A DNA stretch of 64,000 bases from Zea mays (Eukaryota > Streptophyta > Magnoliopsida > Poales > Poaceae): contig NC_050102.1 in assembly GCF_902167145.1 (NCBI RefSeq), forward strand, positions 2,108,001 through 2,172,000, written 5' to 3'. This document shows, piece after piece, positions 45,721 through 57,900 of this stretch. How positions within the stretch are numbered: the stretch's first letter is position 1; each line of letters opens with the position of its first letter. The position numbers and the translations under genes are program-made. The notes below the pieces were generated by a model that was given only the letters and a program-made list of their open reading frames with translations, ran no database searches and was not told the origin of the DNA.

Positions 45721-47004
45721 TGAAAGGGAATTAGGCTTACACCTAGTTCCTATATAATTTTGGTGGTTGAATTGCCCAACACAAATCTTTGGACTAACTA
45801 GTTTGCTCTAGTGTATAAGTTATACAGGTGTCAAAGGTTCACAACAAGCCAATCAAAACACCAATTTTGGATTCAACAAAAGAGCAAAGGGCCAACCGAA
45901 GGCACCTCTGGTCTGGCGCACCGGACTGTCCGGTGTGCCACCGGACATGTCCGGTGCACCAGAGGACTCCACCGCAAACTTGCCACCTTCGGGAATTTCC
46001 AGAGGCACTCGCGCTATAATTCACCGGACAGTGTCCGGTGCGCCAAGGAAGAGAAGCCTCAGGAACTCACCAGCTTCGGGAATTTCCAACGGCTAGTCCG
46101 CTATAATTCACCGGACATGTCCGGTGTGCACCGGACTGTCCGGTGCAACTCTGGAGCAACGGCTATTCGGCGCCAACGGCTACCTGCGGCGCATTTAATG
46201 CGCGCTACGCGCGCAGAAGTCAGGCGCGCCCATACTGGCACATCGGACAAGGAACAGTAGATGTCCGGTGTGCACCGGACACCCAGGCGGGCCCACAAGT
46301 CAGAAGCTCCAACGGTCAGAATCCAACGACAGTGATGACGTGGCGGGGGCACCGGACATGTCCGGTGTGCACCGGACTGTCCGGTGCGCCATCGAACAGA
46401 CAGCCTCCCAACGACCACTTTTGGTGGTTGGGGCTATAAATACCCCAACCACCCCACCATTCATTGCATCCAAGTTTTCCACTTCTCAACTACTACAAGA
46501 GCTCTAGCATTCAATTCTAGACACACCAAAGAGATCAAATCCTCTCCAAATTCCACACAACGCCATAGTGACTAGAAAGAGTGATTTGCTTGTGTTCTTT
46601 CGAGCTCTTGCGCTTGGATTGCTTTCTGCTTTCTTGATTCTTTCATTGCGATCAAACTCACTTGTAATTGAGGCAAGAGACACCAAACTTGTGGTGGTCC
46701 TTGTGGGAACTTTGTGTTCCAAGTGATTGAGAAGAGAAAGCTCACTCGGTCCGTGGGATCGTTTGAGAGAGGGAAGGGTTGAAAGAGACCCGGCCTTTGT
46801 GGCCTCCTCAACGGGGAGTAGGTTTGCAAGAACCGAACCTCGGTAAAACAAATCCGCGTGTCACACTCTTCATTTGCTTGCGATTTGTTTTGCGCCCTCT
46901 CTCGCGGACTCATTTATATTTCTAACGCTAACCCGGCTTGTAGTTGTGTTTATATTTGTAAATTTCAGTTTCGCCCTATTCACCCCCCCTCTAGGCGACT
47001 ATCA
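45721..47004 (+). repeat. Sirevirus 3' LTR
   Basis: 1284 bp, TGAAAGGG...GACTATCA. By eye it differs from the 5' LTR by about ten substitutions and two deletions within the palindrome array. TATA box at 46434-46443. Confidence 0.92.
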
Positions 47005-47833
47005 AGGATCCCTATCCAAACGGCCCTAAGTGCGAGACGGGTATGGACTAGAGGTCGGTGCCGAGGAGGTAGCAGGGAGGTGCGAGATTCTGTTACAGAG
47101 ATCGCGGGGTGCTCGGGCCACACAACGGCAGCGCGAGGCGTTTGGCATGGTCCGCCAAACTCGCGAAGACGACGACCGGGAGGCGTGGGGCCCACTGCGC
47201 AGCGTGATAGTTTGGTCGCGCAGCGGGTGCGGTGAGCGGCTGACGAGAGGGTCCCGCCCGCCAGCGAGCCGGGGTGTGCGATGGGCCAGCGAGCGCGAGA
47301 ACGTAGTTGGGCCGCGCGAAGCGAGGAGTTGGCTCGAAATTGGGCCGAATAGAGTGGAATTGGCCCATGAAGCCTTTTTATTCTTTTCTTTTTATATTTT
47401 CTGTTTTCTGTTTTCTTTTCTTTTTATTTTTTTCAATTCCCAATTTGAACTTCAAAATATGAGTATGAAACTAGTACCCAATTTGAAGTTCAAGTATGAC
47501 TTTGAATTTGTACTCAAATTAGATTTTTAATCATACCAGTATGGTTAAGTTTGTGTATTTATAAACTTTGTTTTATATTTTATTTTATCCCTTTCTTTCT
47601 TTTTTTCCTCAAATACTCTTCTCATTATCATTTTTATTTAATTCATATTATTATTGATTTTAATGCACAAACAAAAAATCCAATATGATGCAATGGTTTA
47701 TTTGTGTCTTATTAAGGATCTACTTTTTTTTACATGAGTGGTCACATGTAATGATAACTAGAGGTACACATACATATATAAAGGAAACAATTTCTCCTTT
47801 TATTCTTCCTTACAAAGTGGGTATTACAATCCT

Positions 47834-48209
47834 TTCATTTGCACTTTCTTCGATGCATTGATTGTTGATTATCCCATGTTTCTATACCTCTTAGAGGTTG
47901 GACATTGCTCCTTTATATAAAAACACACCTAGAACGAGTGACCTTAGAGTTGTTCTCCATCTTTGGATGCTGAATAAGTTGCATGTTAGAAGCTCATTAG
48001 CCGATGAAGTGTAAACATCTCTAGTGTGAATACTTTATGGTGGAAAGTGTTTCTGTTGCTTTGTTGATTGTCACAGTTTGTGTCCCATGTAATTCTAACT
48101 CTAGCCATGGACTTTTTTCTTCGGTCTATTAGCTTGAGTGCTATGTTAGGTTGCTACCAAGACAAAATACACTCACTTGTGAGTGTTGAAGTTGGATTTT
48201 GTTCCTTTA
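47834..48209 (+). other. Spacer between the retroelement block and the MADS gene
   Basis: Starts with the second copy of the ~45-bp word that also precedes the LTR element. No gene supported. Confidence 0.45.
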
Positions 48210-48325
48210 GGGCTAGCTTGAAACTTAAATCCCCTCCAGAGTTTTTGGGGATTGAGTGAAAAATGAGCTATTTTCCTACTCAATCTTCGAGAATTATAGA
48301 GGGAATTTAAGTTTTTAAACTAGCC
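48210..48325 (+). mobile_element. Tourist-like MITE upstream of the MADS gene (116 bp)
   Basis: Inverted ends gggctagcttgaaacttaaa and the complement of tttaagtttttaaactagcc. Flanks TTA (left) and ATT (right) do not match perfectly. It lies ~660 bp upstream of the start codon and could lie within regulatory sequence. Confidence 0.6.
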
Positions 48326-48982
48326 ATTGTCTAAAAAATGTCATCTTCTTCCCCGTGTCTAACTCGGCCATGTCGCTCGTGCTAGGGGAGGTTCGACTGT
48401 TGTAACACCCAAAATTTCTATTTTGAGAATCAATTAAATTTCTTTAAAAATATTTGAATTAATTCTTTTATGTGTATTATACTGCTAAAAATATCTTCTT
48501 CTTCTCGGCCGTACAAGTAGGTCGCTTTCCAATATATATTCTCGTTTTACAATATTTTCAACGCATTTTTTCCTTTTATTAAGGTCCAAGTAATAAGTAG
48601 TAGTACCGGTGGGGAAAGAGAAAGAGAGAGAAGCGCGGCCGCAGCGAGCAGCGTCGTCAGCGGTTGGGGCGCGGACGAGAGTGAGAGGCTGACGAGGTGG
48701 GCCCGTGCGAGCCTTGACCAATCGGAGTTCGACAGCAGCCTGCCCCCAAACCCACGCACGCTCATCACACAGACACACACACTCTCTGTGTCTCTCGCGT
48801 CGCGCCCGGCCGTCGCCTCCCCTCCCTCCCTGCACCGACCGATCCCTCCCCTGAACCCCTCCTCACATCCTACCACCTCTTTAAAGCTACCCAGCTACCT
48901 GCCTGCCTCGCCTCAACCTCGCCGGCGGCCGCAGCCGCATAGACCGGAAGAGAAAGGAAGCAGAGATCGGAGGCAGGCGAAG
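48326..48982 (+). promoter_or_regulatory. Promoter and 5' leader of the MADS-box gene
   Basis: AT-rich up to ~48600, then GC-rich. Visible elements: a GA-rich tract (48612-48632), gtgggccc (48696-48703, TCP-type site), CCAAT (48718-48722), CA/CT microsatellites (48765-48800) and a purine-rich leader before ATG. tgtaacacccaaaatttc at 48404 looks like a fragment of an older repeat. No VRN1-box or perfect CArG box was found. Start site and TATA are not certain (candidate tatatatt near 48533). Confidence 0.5.
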
Positions 48983-51900
48983 ATGGGGCGCGGCAAGGTG
49001 CAGCTGAAGCGGATAGAGAACAAGATAAACCGGCAGGTGACCTTCTCCAAGCGCCGGAACGGGCTGCTGAAGAAGGCGCACGAGATCTCCGTCCTCTGCG
49101 ACGCCGAGGTCGCCGTCATCGTCTTCTCCCCCAAGGGCAAGCTCTACGAGTACGCCTCCGACTCCCGGTACGGCCACCTCTTTGCTTCTGCCGCCCGCCC
49201 GCCCGCCGCGCGCCTTCTACCTTCATCCCCTTTCAATTCCTTTCGATTCCTCTATGTGTACGGGCTTGTTGAATACATGCCTGCCTGCCTGCTTGCTTGC
49301 CTATCTTGTTCGTCATCACTTGATCCATCTTTCGTGCTCATGCTGCTTTTGCCGTGTAAGTGTGTATGCGCTATGATATGCCATGGCATGCCACCAACCT
49401 GCTGGCCGTGCCGTGGCCTCCGTTTTTGGGTCGCAGCAGCAGATTCCCGGCCCGAAAGCTCCTGCCGCGCTTGCCGTTTTTGGCCACCATGGCATGCTGT
49501 CTGGTCCAAGCCTGCCTGCCTCCCCAGTTTCATCTATGGGTATCGCCAGCATGCTGCCTTATTTGCTTTCTCTCTCTCTGATGGTTGGTGCTACAGCCGA
49601 TCATTTCATGCTGCCTGCGTCCGTTGATCCGCTCTGCTAGCTGCTTGCTGCCTCCTTGTTTCGGGAAATCTCGCCCGCGCGCCCGCCATTAATTGCTCAA
49701 AAATCCGTGGCTGCTACCTTGCCTGCGCCACAGTTGCTTCCTTTCTTTGTTCCCTGCAACTGCAGATGCACATATACGCCCTTCTCCTTTTTGGGGATCA
49801 GTGATGACGACTCCACTCGTTTCGTTTCACTAATTAAACTAATACGCTGCTGCTGCTGCTGATGCAGTGGACGGTGGCTTTCACCGGATTACTACGTCTT
49901 AGGCTGATTGCATCGCGCAGTCAGATCTTGCTTCCACGCCATATATAATCTTGCTTGCCAGCCCTTGTGTGTTCGTTCTTCGTTCCTGTCGTCGCCCGAT
50001 TTGCACTTCGCATGGGGTGTTCTACACCGGGATCCCGCAAATCTTTCTCGATTGACCCGGGCCTCTTCGATTTCCGCTCCGTCGTTTAATTAATTAACTA
50101 CCGCTAATCACATGCACATGCTTGTTCCCATTTTTTCTCCCTATAAGCAAAAGTATCACATGTTCCGAGGAGTTCGTACCCAATCACACACGCGTGTAAT
50201 AATCCAGCGTTCACTGAAGAATTCTCACTCTTTATTCTCTCTCTTATTAATTAATTCGCTGTCTAGAAACACGAGCTGCATGCTGGCGTGATTACTTCAG
50301 TCATCACTCGCTGGCTGGCTCAAAACTACTGATCCACCCTCGGGTGGAATTGGGGAGGTAGATCTGGCTCTTCCTTACCTGATTCTTGTGTCTTCGCTGT
50401 CCCTTTCTTTCTCTTGCATCTCTTTTCATGTTGTTTCAGGTTTGCAAACCATGCATCGTCTCTTTAGTTTCGCTTTCATATCTCCTCCTCTTTCATGACC
50501 GCGAGGATTGCCGCGCGCCTCCTTTAATTTTCTTTGGATGTTTCTGTAAAAAACATTTCTGATCCTCCGTTGATGACTAGTAAGTAGTACATGAGGTTAT
50601 ACCAAGTAATCCAGCGGTTCTTGCTGTCTGCTGGATGATCATATATCCACCCAAAAAAGTAACGAGTTCCTTACTCCTATGTTGCAACAGTATCCGTGCT
50701 GTACTACAAATATAGTAAAGCTGTGAGGTAGTACGTACTTGAGAGTTCTGTTTCTTCAGAGTTTCCTTTCCCCCGGCCCACCACCTCCATGTTCTTTTCA
50801 CATCAAGTTCTATTCATTTTCCTTCCTTCTATTATATAGCACTTCCGTGACAGCAGGCTGCCAAGGGTAAAAATGCAATAGTGCCCCATCGTGTGCGCCA
50901 TGATATTCTTTGCATACACTGACTTCTATGAGAAAAAAGCTGCATGCATGGACGTGTTGCACACTCATGGAGGCAACTGGTATTCGTGTAATTGAGCAGC
51001 AGATCATTTTCTCCCTTTCTTAGCTAGCCAGGCGCTGGTGAAATTAACTACATCTAGTAGCTAGCTAGTTTGAGTAACACGGCTAGCTGTGTATTCATGA
51101 AACTTGGGTTTGCCTCGGTCTTGGAACTAAGTAAACCATTAAGTACCTTCCATGCATGTACTATATGATGTCTGCATAGGAGTTTGGATTCTACATTCTT
51201 CTTTTCACACTCCCAAGACATTCAACAACTACTAAAATAAGTGCCTTGCTGTCAGTCTCCGGATTGTTGATCTCGGTTTACTGGCTAAGATGAAATACAT
51301 CATTATTTGCCTTACTGTACTGGCTAAACCAGTATCACATGCACTGTGTGCTTCTTAAAGCATGCCACATCCATACATACCTAATTTTCCTGACTTCTGA
51401 ACGATACAACATGCATTGTTTCTATATCACTTATTAGTTTTCTTAACATAAAATTCTACAAAAGAAGCTCTATTATGAGGATGTTATGCCGGTTGCAAAG
51501 TAAACTAGGTCTGTATACTGGTGCTAGCTGTTTAAATACACAGTTCAATTCTTGTAAACCCAGAGTCCCAGACGGTATTTTCAGATCTGAAATTAAGATA
51601 AGACGAAAGTTAATGGCAATTAACTGATGCATCTTTTTTTTTTGCAATACCCATTTATTTTGAAGATACTGGATGTTAGCTTACTTGTTGGATTGCATGT
51701 AAGCATGTATCCTGGTTGCTTTACAAAATTTTATTGACGCTGAGGACATGTCTCTATTGCAATGCAAGATAGGTGACACAATACTGTATGTACTTGCATG
51801 TTTGTGCTTTCTTGCATGATTGCTTTTCCCGAAAAGGAATACGCCCTCAAAATTTACCTATGCCTTGCAATGATCTCTGGTGTAATGCATCAACCAGTCA

Positions 51901-54900
51901 CTAGATTATTTCAAGGACTTACAGAGAAAAGATCTGACATTCTTTTTTTTTTCTTTTTTTCCAGCATGGACAAAATTCTAGAACGTTATGAGCGATATTC
52001 CTATGCTGAAAAGGCTCTTATTTCAGCTGAATCTGAAAGTGAGGTGAGATCACAGGTTGTGAAATTTAGCATGCACCTTACTTTGTTTCATGCGCCAAGC
52101 CGCCAATGCTTCATTAATTATTATCATACGTTTTGTATGAGTAAGATCGCTCTCGTGTGTGAAAATATGTGTAAATTTTCTTTTTGTGTTTTTTTGAACA
52201 AAACAATAAGCATCGTTCAAACAATTTAACTTAATTAAAGGTTGTAGGGTACTAGGATGACCTTATATTTTATGTTAAATACTATCAACTGGACCTTTGA
52301 ACGTTCACATGTAAATGCAAAGATGAGAAACTAGTTATTGTTCTGCTATACCTGTTTCTTCAAGCTTACAAAACTAACTGGTGGGTGGATCCCAAGTTTG
52401 GGGAAGTGTACGTACAGGATGCCATAACATTATTACATTTTGTCCATTTGAAGTCTTGACTCTTGGCAGAACCTGGTAATTTATTCGAATGTTAGCATTC
52501 AAATAATATATTATTAAATGCATTTCTTGTGTACTTTTTTATGGATTTATATACAAAGTTAATCCTTGACTGCCTGTAGCTGCATTATATTCTAAACTTA
52601 TGTTGCTTGTATCTATGAACACACTGCAAAGTGATAACAATGTCATATAGTCATTGGGCAAAAGAAGGGACTTGGTAGTTGTGACTTACATTTTTATGGC
52701 CTTTGAACTCAGATGTATGTGGGCATAACTAAAATTTTTCTGCATTTTTTATTCAGCAATCTTGTATATTTAGATAAATACTAGTGCCACAATTTTAGAT
52801 GTACAGTCATAATTTTTTTTAAATGTGTTCCACACCCTCAGCGATAACTATAACCCTTTATAAGATTGCTAATGCAAGCCATGCCTCTAAAAATAATAAG
52901 CTATGCCCAATGGTTCCATGTGTCATGTATGTTTTACATAGTTTGATCGGAAAATGCAGGAGTAAATCAAAATTGTCTTGATTTAGCTTGCTGAAGCAAG
53001 TCAAAACATTGCAAGGGAATATCATGTTACAATTTTTTATTCGCTTTTGCTCTGAATATTAATTTTTGGTTCTTGATTTCTCCCTTAGCATAATAAAAGA
53101 AATATTATTGTTTTAGCGGAACAACATCAAGGTACACAAAGTACTAGAAAGAGAGTCATGAGCGAGCGAGACACATGTCGATAGTCGTGCTGAACCTGGA
53201 CACGAGTAGGACACAGTCAGTTAGAGAGATTCGAGCCACAATGTGTATAATAATATATAATAATCTATATCCTCTTGCTACTTATCAGTTGATGAATACA
53301 AAAGAGAAAAAGATTACAAGCTAAAACACCAGTAAGCATTATGACCATCTAGCTCCCTTTCACCTCTTGGATATGGTGAAAGTTCTAGCTTAATAGTCTT
53401 CATCCACCTTTATATCTGTCTACCGGATGAACTATATAGTGTAAGAATGTCTAGAAAAATATCCAGCGTGTTTGTCCACCTGAATTGGTTCCTCACAAAA
53501 TGTTACTCAACCTTTCCCTTTTATAGTGCAAGGGAAAAAGGAGGATACACGAACCTCAGATTTCATTGGGTAAGATCCAACTATCTCATTCTTGGGGAGT
53601 CTTACCGGGGCCCATGTCTCCGTTGTGGTATAGTATAAGATATGCCCTTTTCAAGCGGTTGCAATAACTGCATAGGTGCAGTTATGATGCGTTAGGGGTG
53701 AAAACGGGTCATGTATACCTATTGGATACCGAATATAGTACAAATACCTATTTTTTTAATATGGATTCGAATATTTTTATACTTGAGACAAGTACAGGTA
53801 GTACCTAGATAATGCAACTTTGGATTTGGGTCAGATTAGACTGAGGGCTACCTGGATATTCGGGTCATATACCTAAAATTGGGTACCTGTTTTCTTTTTT
53901 CTACGTAATATTATTGACAAAATCTTAACTTTTTTTATATAAACTTGGATAAAGATAAAGTTTTTATGAAAATCGTAGAGCTTGAAGAGATCTACATCTT
54001 TGTAGTACATTATTTTTTTGTTTAAACACATTCACGTTGAAATCTTTAAAATAATATCCAAATTTATATCAAAGTAACAAACTATATATCACATGTGTAA
54101 CTTTAATACTTGATAGTTTATTAACGTTGTTATTTGCTTTTTTAAGACAAGGAATTGGCGCTTCTAGTAATTTGCTTAGCCTATAATATATATACTAATT
54201 ATGATGGTAGTACATATAAACAATTATGTCGACATGCCTGTAATGTTCACAATTGATGATAATTGGTATTTTCATACCTAAGTTATTATTAAAAGAGTGC
54301 AATTAGTGCCATAAGTGATGCTTTGAGAGAGATGGCTTCGAAGAGAAAAACTATAATTATGGAATTAGTGACATAAGTGATGGTATCTTCAACCATACAC
54401 TGTATAAACTATTTCTTGTCAATTTTAAACTATCATTTTGTGTTGTATTGGACTATGTTATGCACAATTTTTAAGGCGGTAAGACGTCTAACTTCCTTTT
54501 TACCTTTAAGCGGTAAAAGCGCAAGAAGAGGCAACAACTTAAATATAGTTTAAAATAGAAAATATTGATGAAAAAGTGTTTAGGACAAAAATATTAACAA
54601 AGAAGAGAAAAAAAGATAAAATGAAAAAGAACAATCCATCCAGTTCAAATCAGTCCAGTTGACCTATTAAAATTTAGTTAATCCCATGCTTATTAAGCCA
54701 TTGCTTAAGCGACGTTTAAGCGTTAAGGCACACGTAGGCGACAAGGCGTCTTGCTCGCCTTGCTTGCCGATGTAAGGCACGACGACGGAGGTTGTAGGCA
54801 CGCGGCGCTACGGTGGAGGTCGCAGGAGCGCGTGTGGTGTGTTGAGCCGTTGATGCCGCAACCGAGCTTGCATGTTGAGCGTGAGTGGGGGAGGGAGTGG

Positions 54901-57900
54901 AAGATAGCACCGCACCGGTGTTGCAGCTTGGAAGGCCTACAATTGGTGGCGGCTGCTGGAGCAGTGAAAAAGTTCGGGTTTGAGTGTGGATATGGTGGAA
55001 CTTGGGTTTGTACTGAGTTAATGGGCTTCTACATGGGCCACCAAATAAAAATCCATATCATTTTTTCATTTCTTTTTCATTTTTCACCTTTCAAAGGAAA
55101 TGATGTATTTTTTGAGTTATGTATGTTAGAGACCCATTAGAGTGTTTTAGGACCTAATTTTGTGTGCAAATATATATTATATTATAAATTAAAATAAACA
55201 TCTTGCTTTAACTTTACATATTTTTCTATCTTTATATATGAGTAAGGCGTCGCCTTGCCTTATGCCTTTTCGCTTAAAAGGTGAAAAGGTGGCTGCTCGC
55301 CTTATCGCTTTAATAACTATGGTTAAGGCCACTCATTCCCTCTCTCCCAGCCCTCTCCCTCCCTCCGAGCCGCACCGGTACTTCCTACTCTTTCTAGCCG
55401 CACTAGTCGCCTCTCTGTCTCTCATCTCCTAGCCCTCTTTCACTCCTAGCCGCTTCTCCCAGTCGTTGCCTCCGTGTCGCCCTCAGCTCCTCTGTGACGC
55501 CCTCCGCCGAATCTCCCTTCACGGACGCCTCTACGCCACCCTCTGCCGCGTTGCAGCTCTCAGCCGCCTTAGGTTCTAGAGCAAAGCAAGGATGCCTTAC
55601 CTCCTCGATTCGCCTTACCGCCTAAGCGTCACCTAGGCAATGCCTTGAAATCCTTGATTGTATGATTAGACATTGTCATCTTATTTTGAACTATTGTAGT
55701 ATTTAAAAACATGCAAATAATTCATAGACTGTTTGACATGTATATGATATCGGTATGTATCCACTCAAATAATATTTGATATCCATTTTCTATCAACCTA
55801 CATTATGTCTTATCTCGTCCTATAGCCAACCCACACTTTTACAGCTTTACTACTCGAATCCGATCCCGAATTCAAGTGAAAAAATTAGGTTAGGATATGA
55901 GACGACATGCTATTTGTCCATATCTATCATGTTTTCACTCTTACGATGCGTCATATCTTTGAACGTCAGGGCCTGCCCATTTGCATTTTCAAGTGTTGGG
56001 TGCTTGGGGCCCCTTCGTTTAGTATGATGTACTTGGTAGCTGATGTAGTCTTTTGTACTTGATAATACTTTATAATAAACCGCGTGTGCATGGATGATTA
56101 CATGATCGATGCACGTATCACATAGTGATCTCGGGTACCCTAGAGCTAAGTCGTGGCAACAACACACTTGTTAAGCTTGTAATATCATACATCACATATT
56201 TAATATATGTTGTATCTAAGACTTATCAGTTGAGCTAACATTATTGAGTTGTTCTTAGGCCTTCAGATGTTGGGTCCTTCTCCTGTGGTTGTACTATCCT
56301 AGTTATGCCCAATCACACCCTTTTGTCTTGTGTGGGATTACACTTAGTCGCATCGTGTCTCTTGTTCTCATGGGGCTTGGTACCCTGAAGGTTTTAGGGC
56401 CAGGCGGCTCTCACAATCCGAGGTCAGGGACCTTAAGAATCTTAGGGCCAAGAGAGCCCCCCTAGCGTTGAAATGTTGTTTAGCGCTCTAGTGACCAAAA
56501 TGCCTTGGGCATCTATAGGGCTAGACAAAATCTTAGGGCATCTATACCGCGTGTTGTTTAGGGCTTGCTCGGTTCATGGTCGGCTCGACTCGTTTAAATT
56601 TTATCACGAGTTGAGTTGACATCCCAGCTCAGTTTTTTTAACGAGCTAGCTCGTAAGCTCAAGGAGCTATCACATTTCAGCAAAAAGGAAACTATATGCA
56701 TATTATTTATGCATCAATTAAACATGTTATATGTATGTGTGATGTTTATGGCCTTTGATTTAAAATGATGATTAATGAACTGTGTCTATTTGTTAAATTG
56801 GTCCATACGACTGTGACTGTGGTTAAATATTGAGGAATATGTGTGTAAATTGTGCATTGATGAGTGATAAGATGTGTTAATTTGGTGTTGCATTGATGTG
56901 GTGTGTGACACTATGGTTTGGAATTAAATAGAAATTAATTATTATATATATAAATTATTTTTTCTGATGTGACTCGCGAGCTTAATGAGTCGAATCGAGC
57001 CAGCTCGTTAGACATCTATATTTTTTCACAGTGCCCTAGGGCTTGAGGAGCCACGTTGGCGGCTTTTGAGCACCCTAGGTCTCGAGGAACTCAAGGGCTT
57101 TAATCTTTTATTAGCGTCATAGGGAATAAGGAGCCTCAGAAGCTTTAGATTATTCTATCCTAGGACATCCAGGCACTATGAGTTTCAGTCCATAGAGTGG
57201 GCCCTAGCCCCTGGGTCTCTTTATGGTTCTTTACAAGATTTAGTGCGTAGCTATCTTTTCGGGGCATTTTCATTTCAAGTTATGCAGCGTCAAGCCTCTC
57301 TATGGAGCTCGGAAAGGTCCCTGAGCCCCGAGGCATGGAGCCCTATGATAGCTGATTGTTCTGGGATCCTTGAATGCGTCTTGGCAACTGTCGGAAGTCG
57401 TATAACCTTCACCGGATGTTGACAATCATGTTAATATGGTCATCAAATTAAAGACACATTCATTAAAGTTTTTCTATTTCCTTTTTCCATTCTCAATGTT
57501 GATTCATAGGTCTTGTTGCATACTTGCATATATATGTGGAAATAACAACTTTTGTCCAAAGCAAATTTACATAGGAGCAGAGGAGTCTAATGTTATGCCC
57601 TACATTTCATTCCAGATTGATCTTTGCTTAACTTAGAAGAAATTAGTGTATTCTGATCATCATCAGGCTGTCTCTCTGCCTAAGACTGAGTGACTGACAC
57701 AACGATACAATATAAATTTTATTTCTAGCTTTAATCTCTCTAGATGCTTGTGTTATATACTATCAGAAATAAGGGTCGTCGTTTCCCTTCGCGTATACAA
57801 TGTCAACATGTTGCTCTTTCATAAACTAGCCATCATGTGATTTTCTTTACTTTAGTCCGCATCAACAAATCCTGGAATTATCGGCAATACTTTTATGACA

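Larger units (their letters stand above)
37517..47004 (+). mobile_element. Sirevirus (Ty1/copia, Opie/Ji type), full-length but defective
   Basis: LTRs 37517-38842 and 45721-47004, with target duplication AGGAT at 37512-37516 and 47005-47009. Order: LTR, tRNA-Met-type primer site, long gag with CCHC knuckle and coiled-coil region, pol (protease, integrase, reverse transcriptase, RNase H), a tail with repeated polypurine blocks, LTR. Palindromic LTR motifs and multiple polypurine tracts are hallmarks of Sireviruses. Pol has a frameshift and two stops, so this copy cannot supply its own integrase and reverse transcriptase. Confidence 0.93.
30885..47828 (-). mobile_element. Coding-poor LTR retrotransposon (LARD-like), split by a Sirevirus
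   Basis: LTRs at 30885-33818 and 34866-47828 (the latter interrupted) begin TGTCACACCCGG and end GTATTACA on the plus strand. ATCCT flanks both sides (30880-30884, 47829-47833). The primer site and purine tract are both readable only on the minus strand, so the 5' LTR is the right one. The internal region is just 1047 bp with no gag or pol. Read on the minus strand, the ends TGTAATACC...GGGTGTGACA resemble Tekay/Del-type gypsy elements (inference). Such elements must use proteins supplied by an autonomous relative. Confidence 0.88.
34866..47828 (-). repeat. 5' (right) LTR of the coding-poor element, interrupted
   Basis: Runs 34866-37516 and resumes at 47005/47010 after the Sirevirus; ~3470 bp without the insert and its duplication. 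It retains a ~536-bp AT-rich segment (36186-36722) missing from the left LTR. By eye ~16 substitutions in the first ~1.3 kb compared with the left LTR. Confidence 0.88.

Noticed and set aside
48485..48876. Antisense frames (109-116 codons) over the MADS promoter
   Set aside because: They are complements of the CT/CA-rich leader and lack any domain or start-context support.
49360..49862. Several frames in intron 1 of the MADS gene
   Set aside because: They run across GC-rich intron with CTG/CCTG repeats; the flanking exon junctions are certain, so these are shadows.
54716..55140. Coding-like frames within the hAT element
   Set aside because: They fall on GC-rich arms with inverted aaggcg words; no hAT dimerisation or zinc-finger motif was seen.
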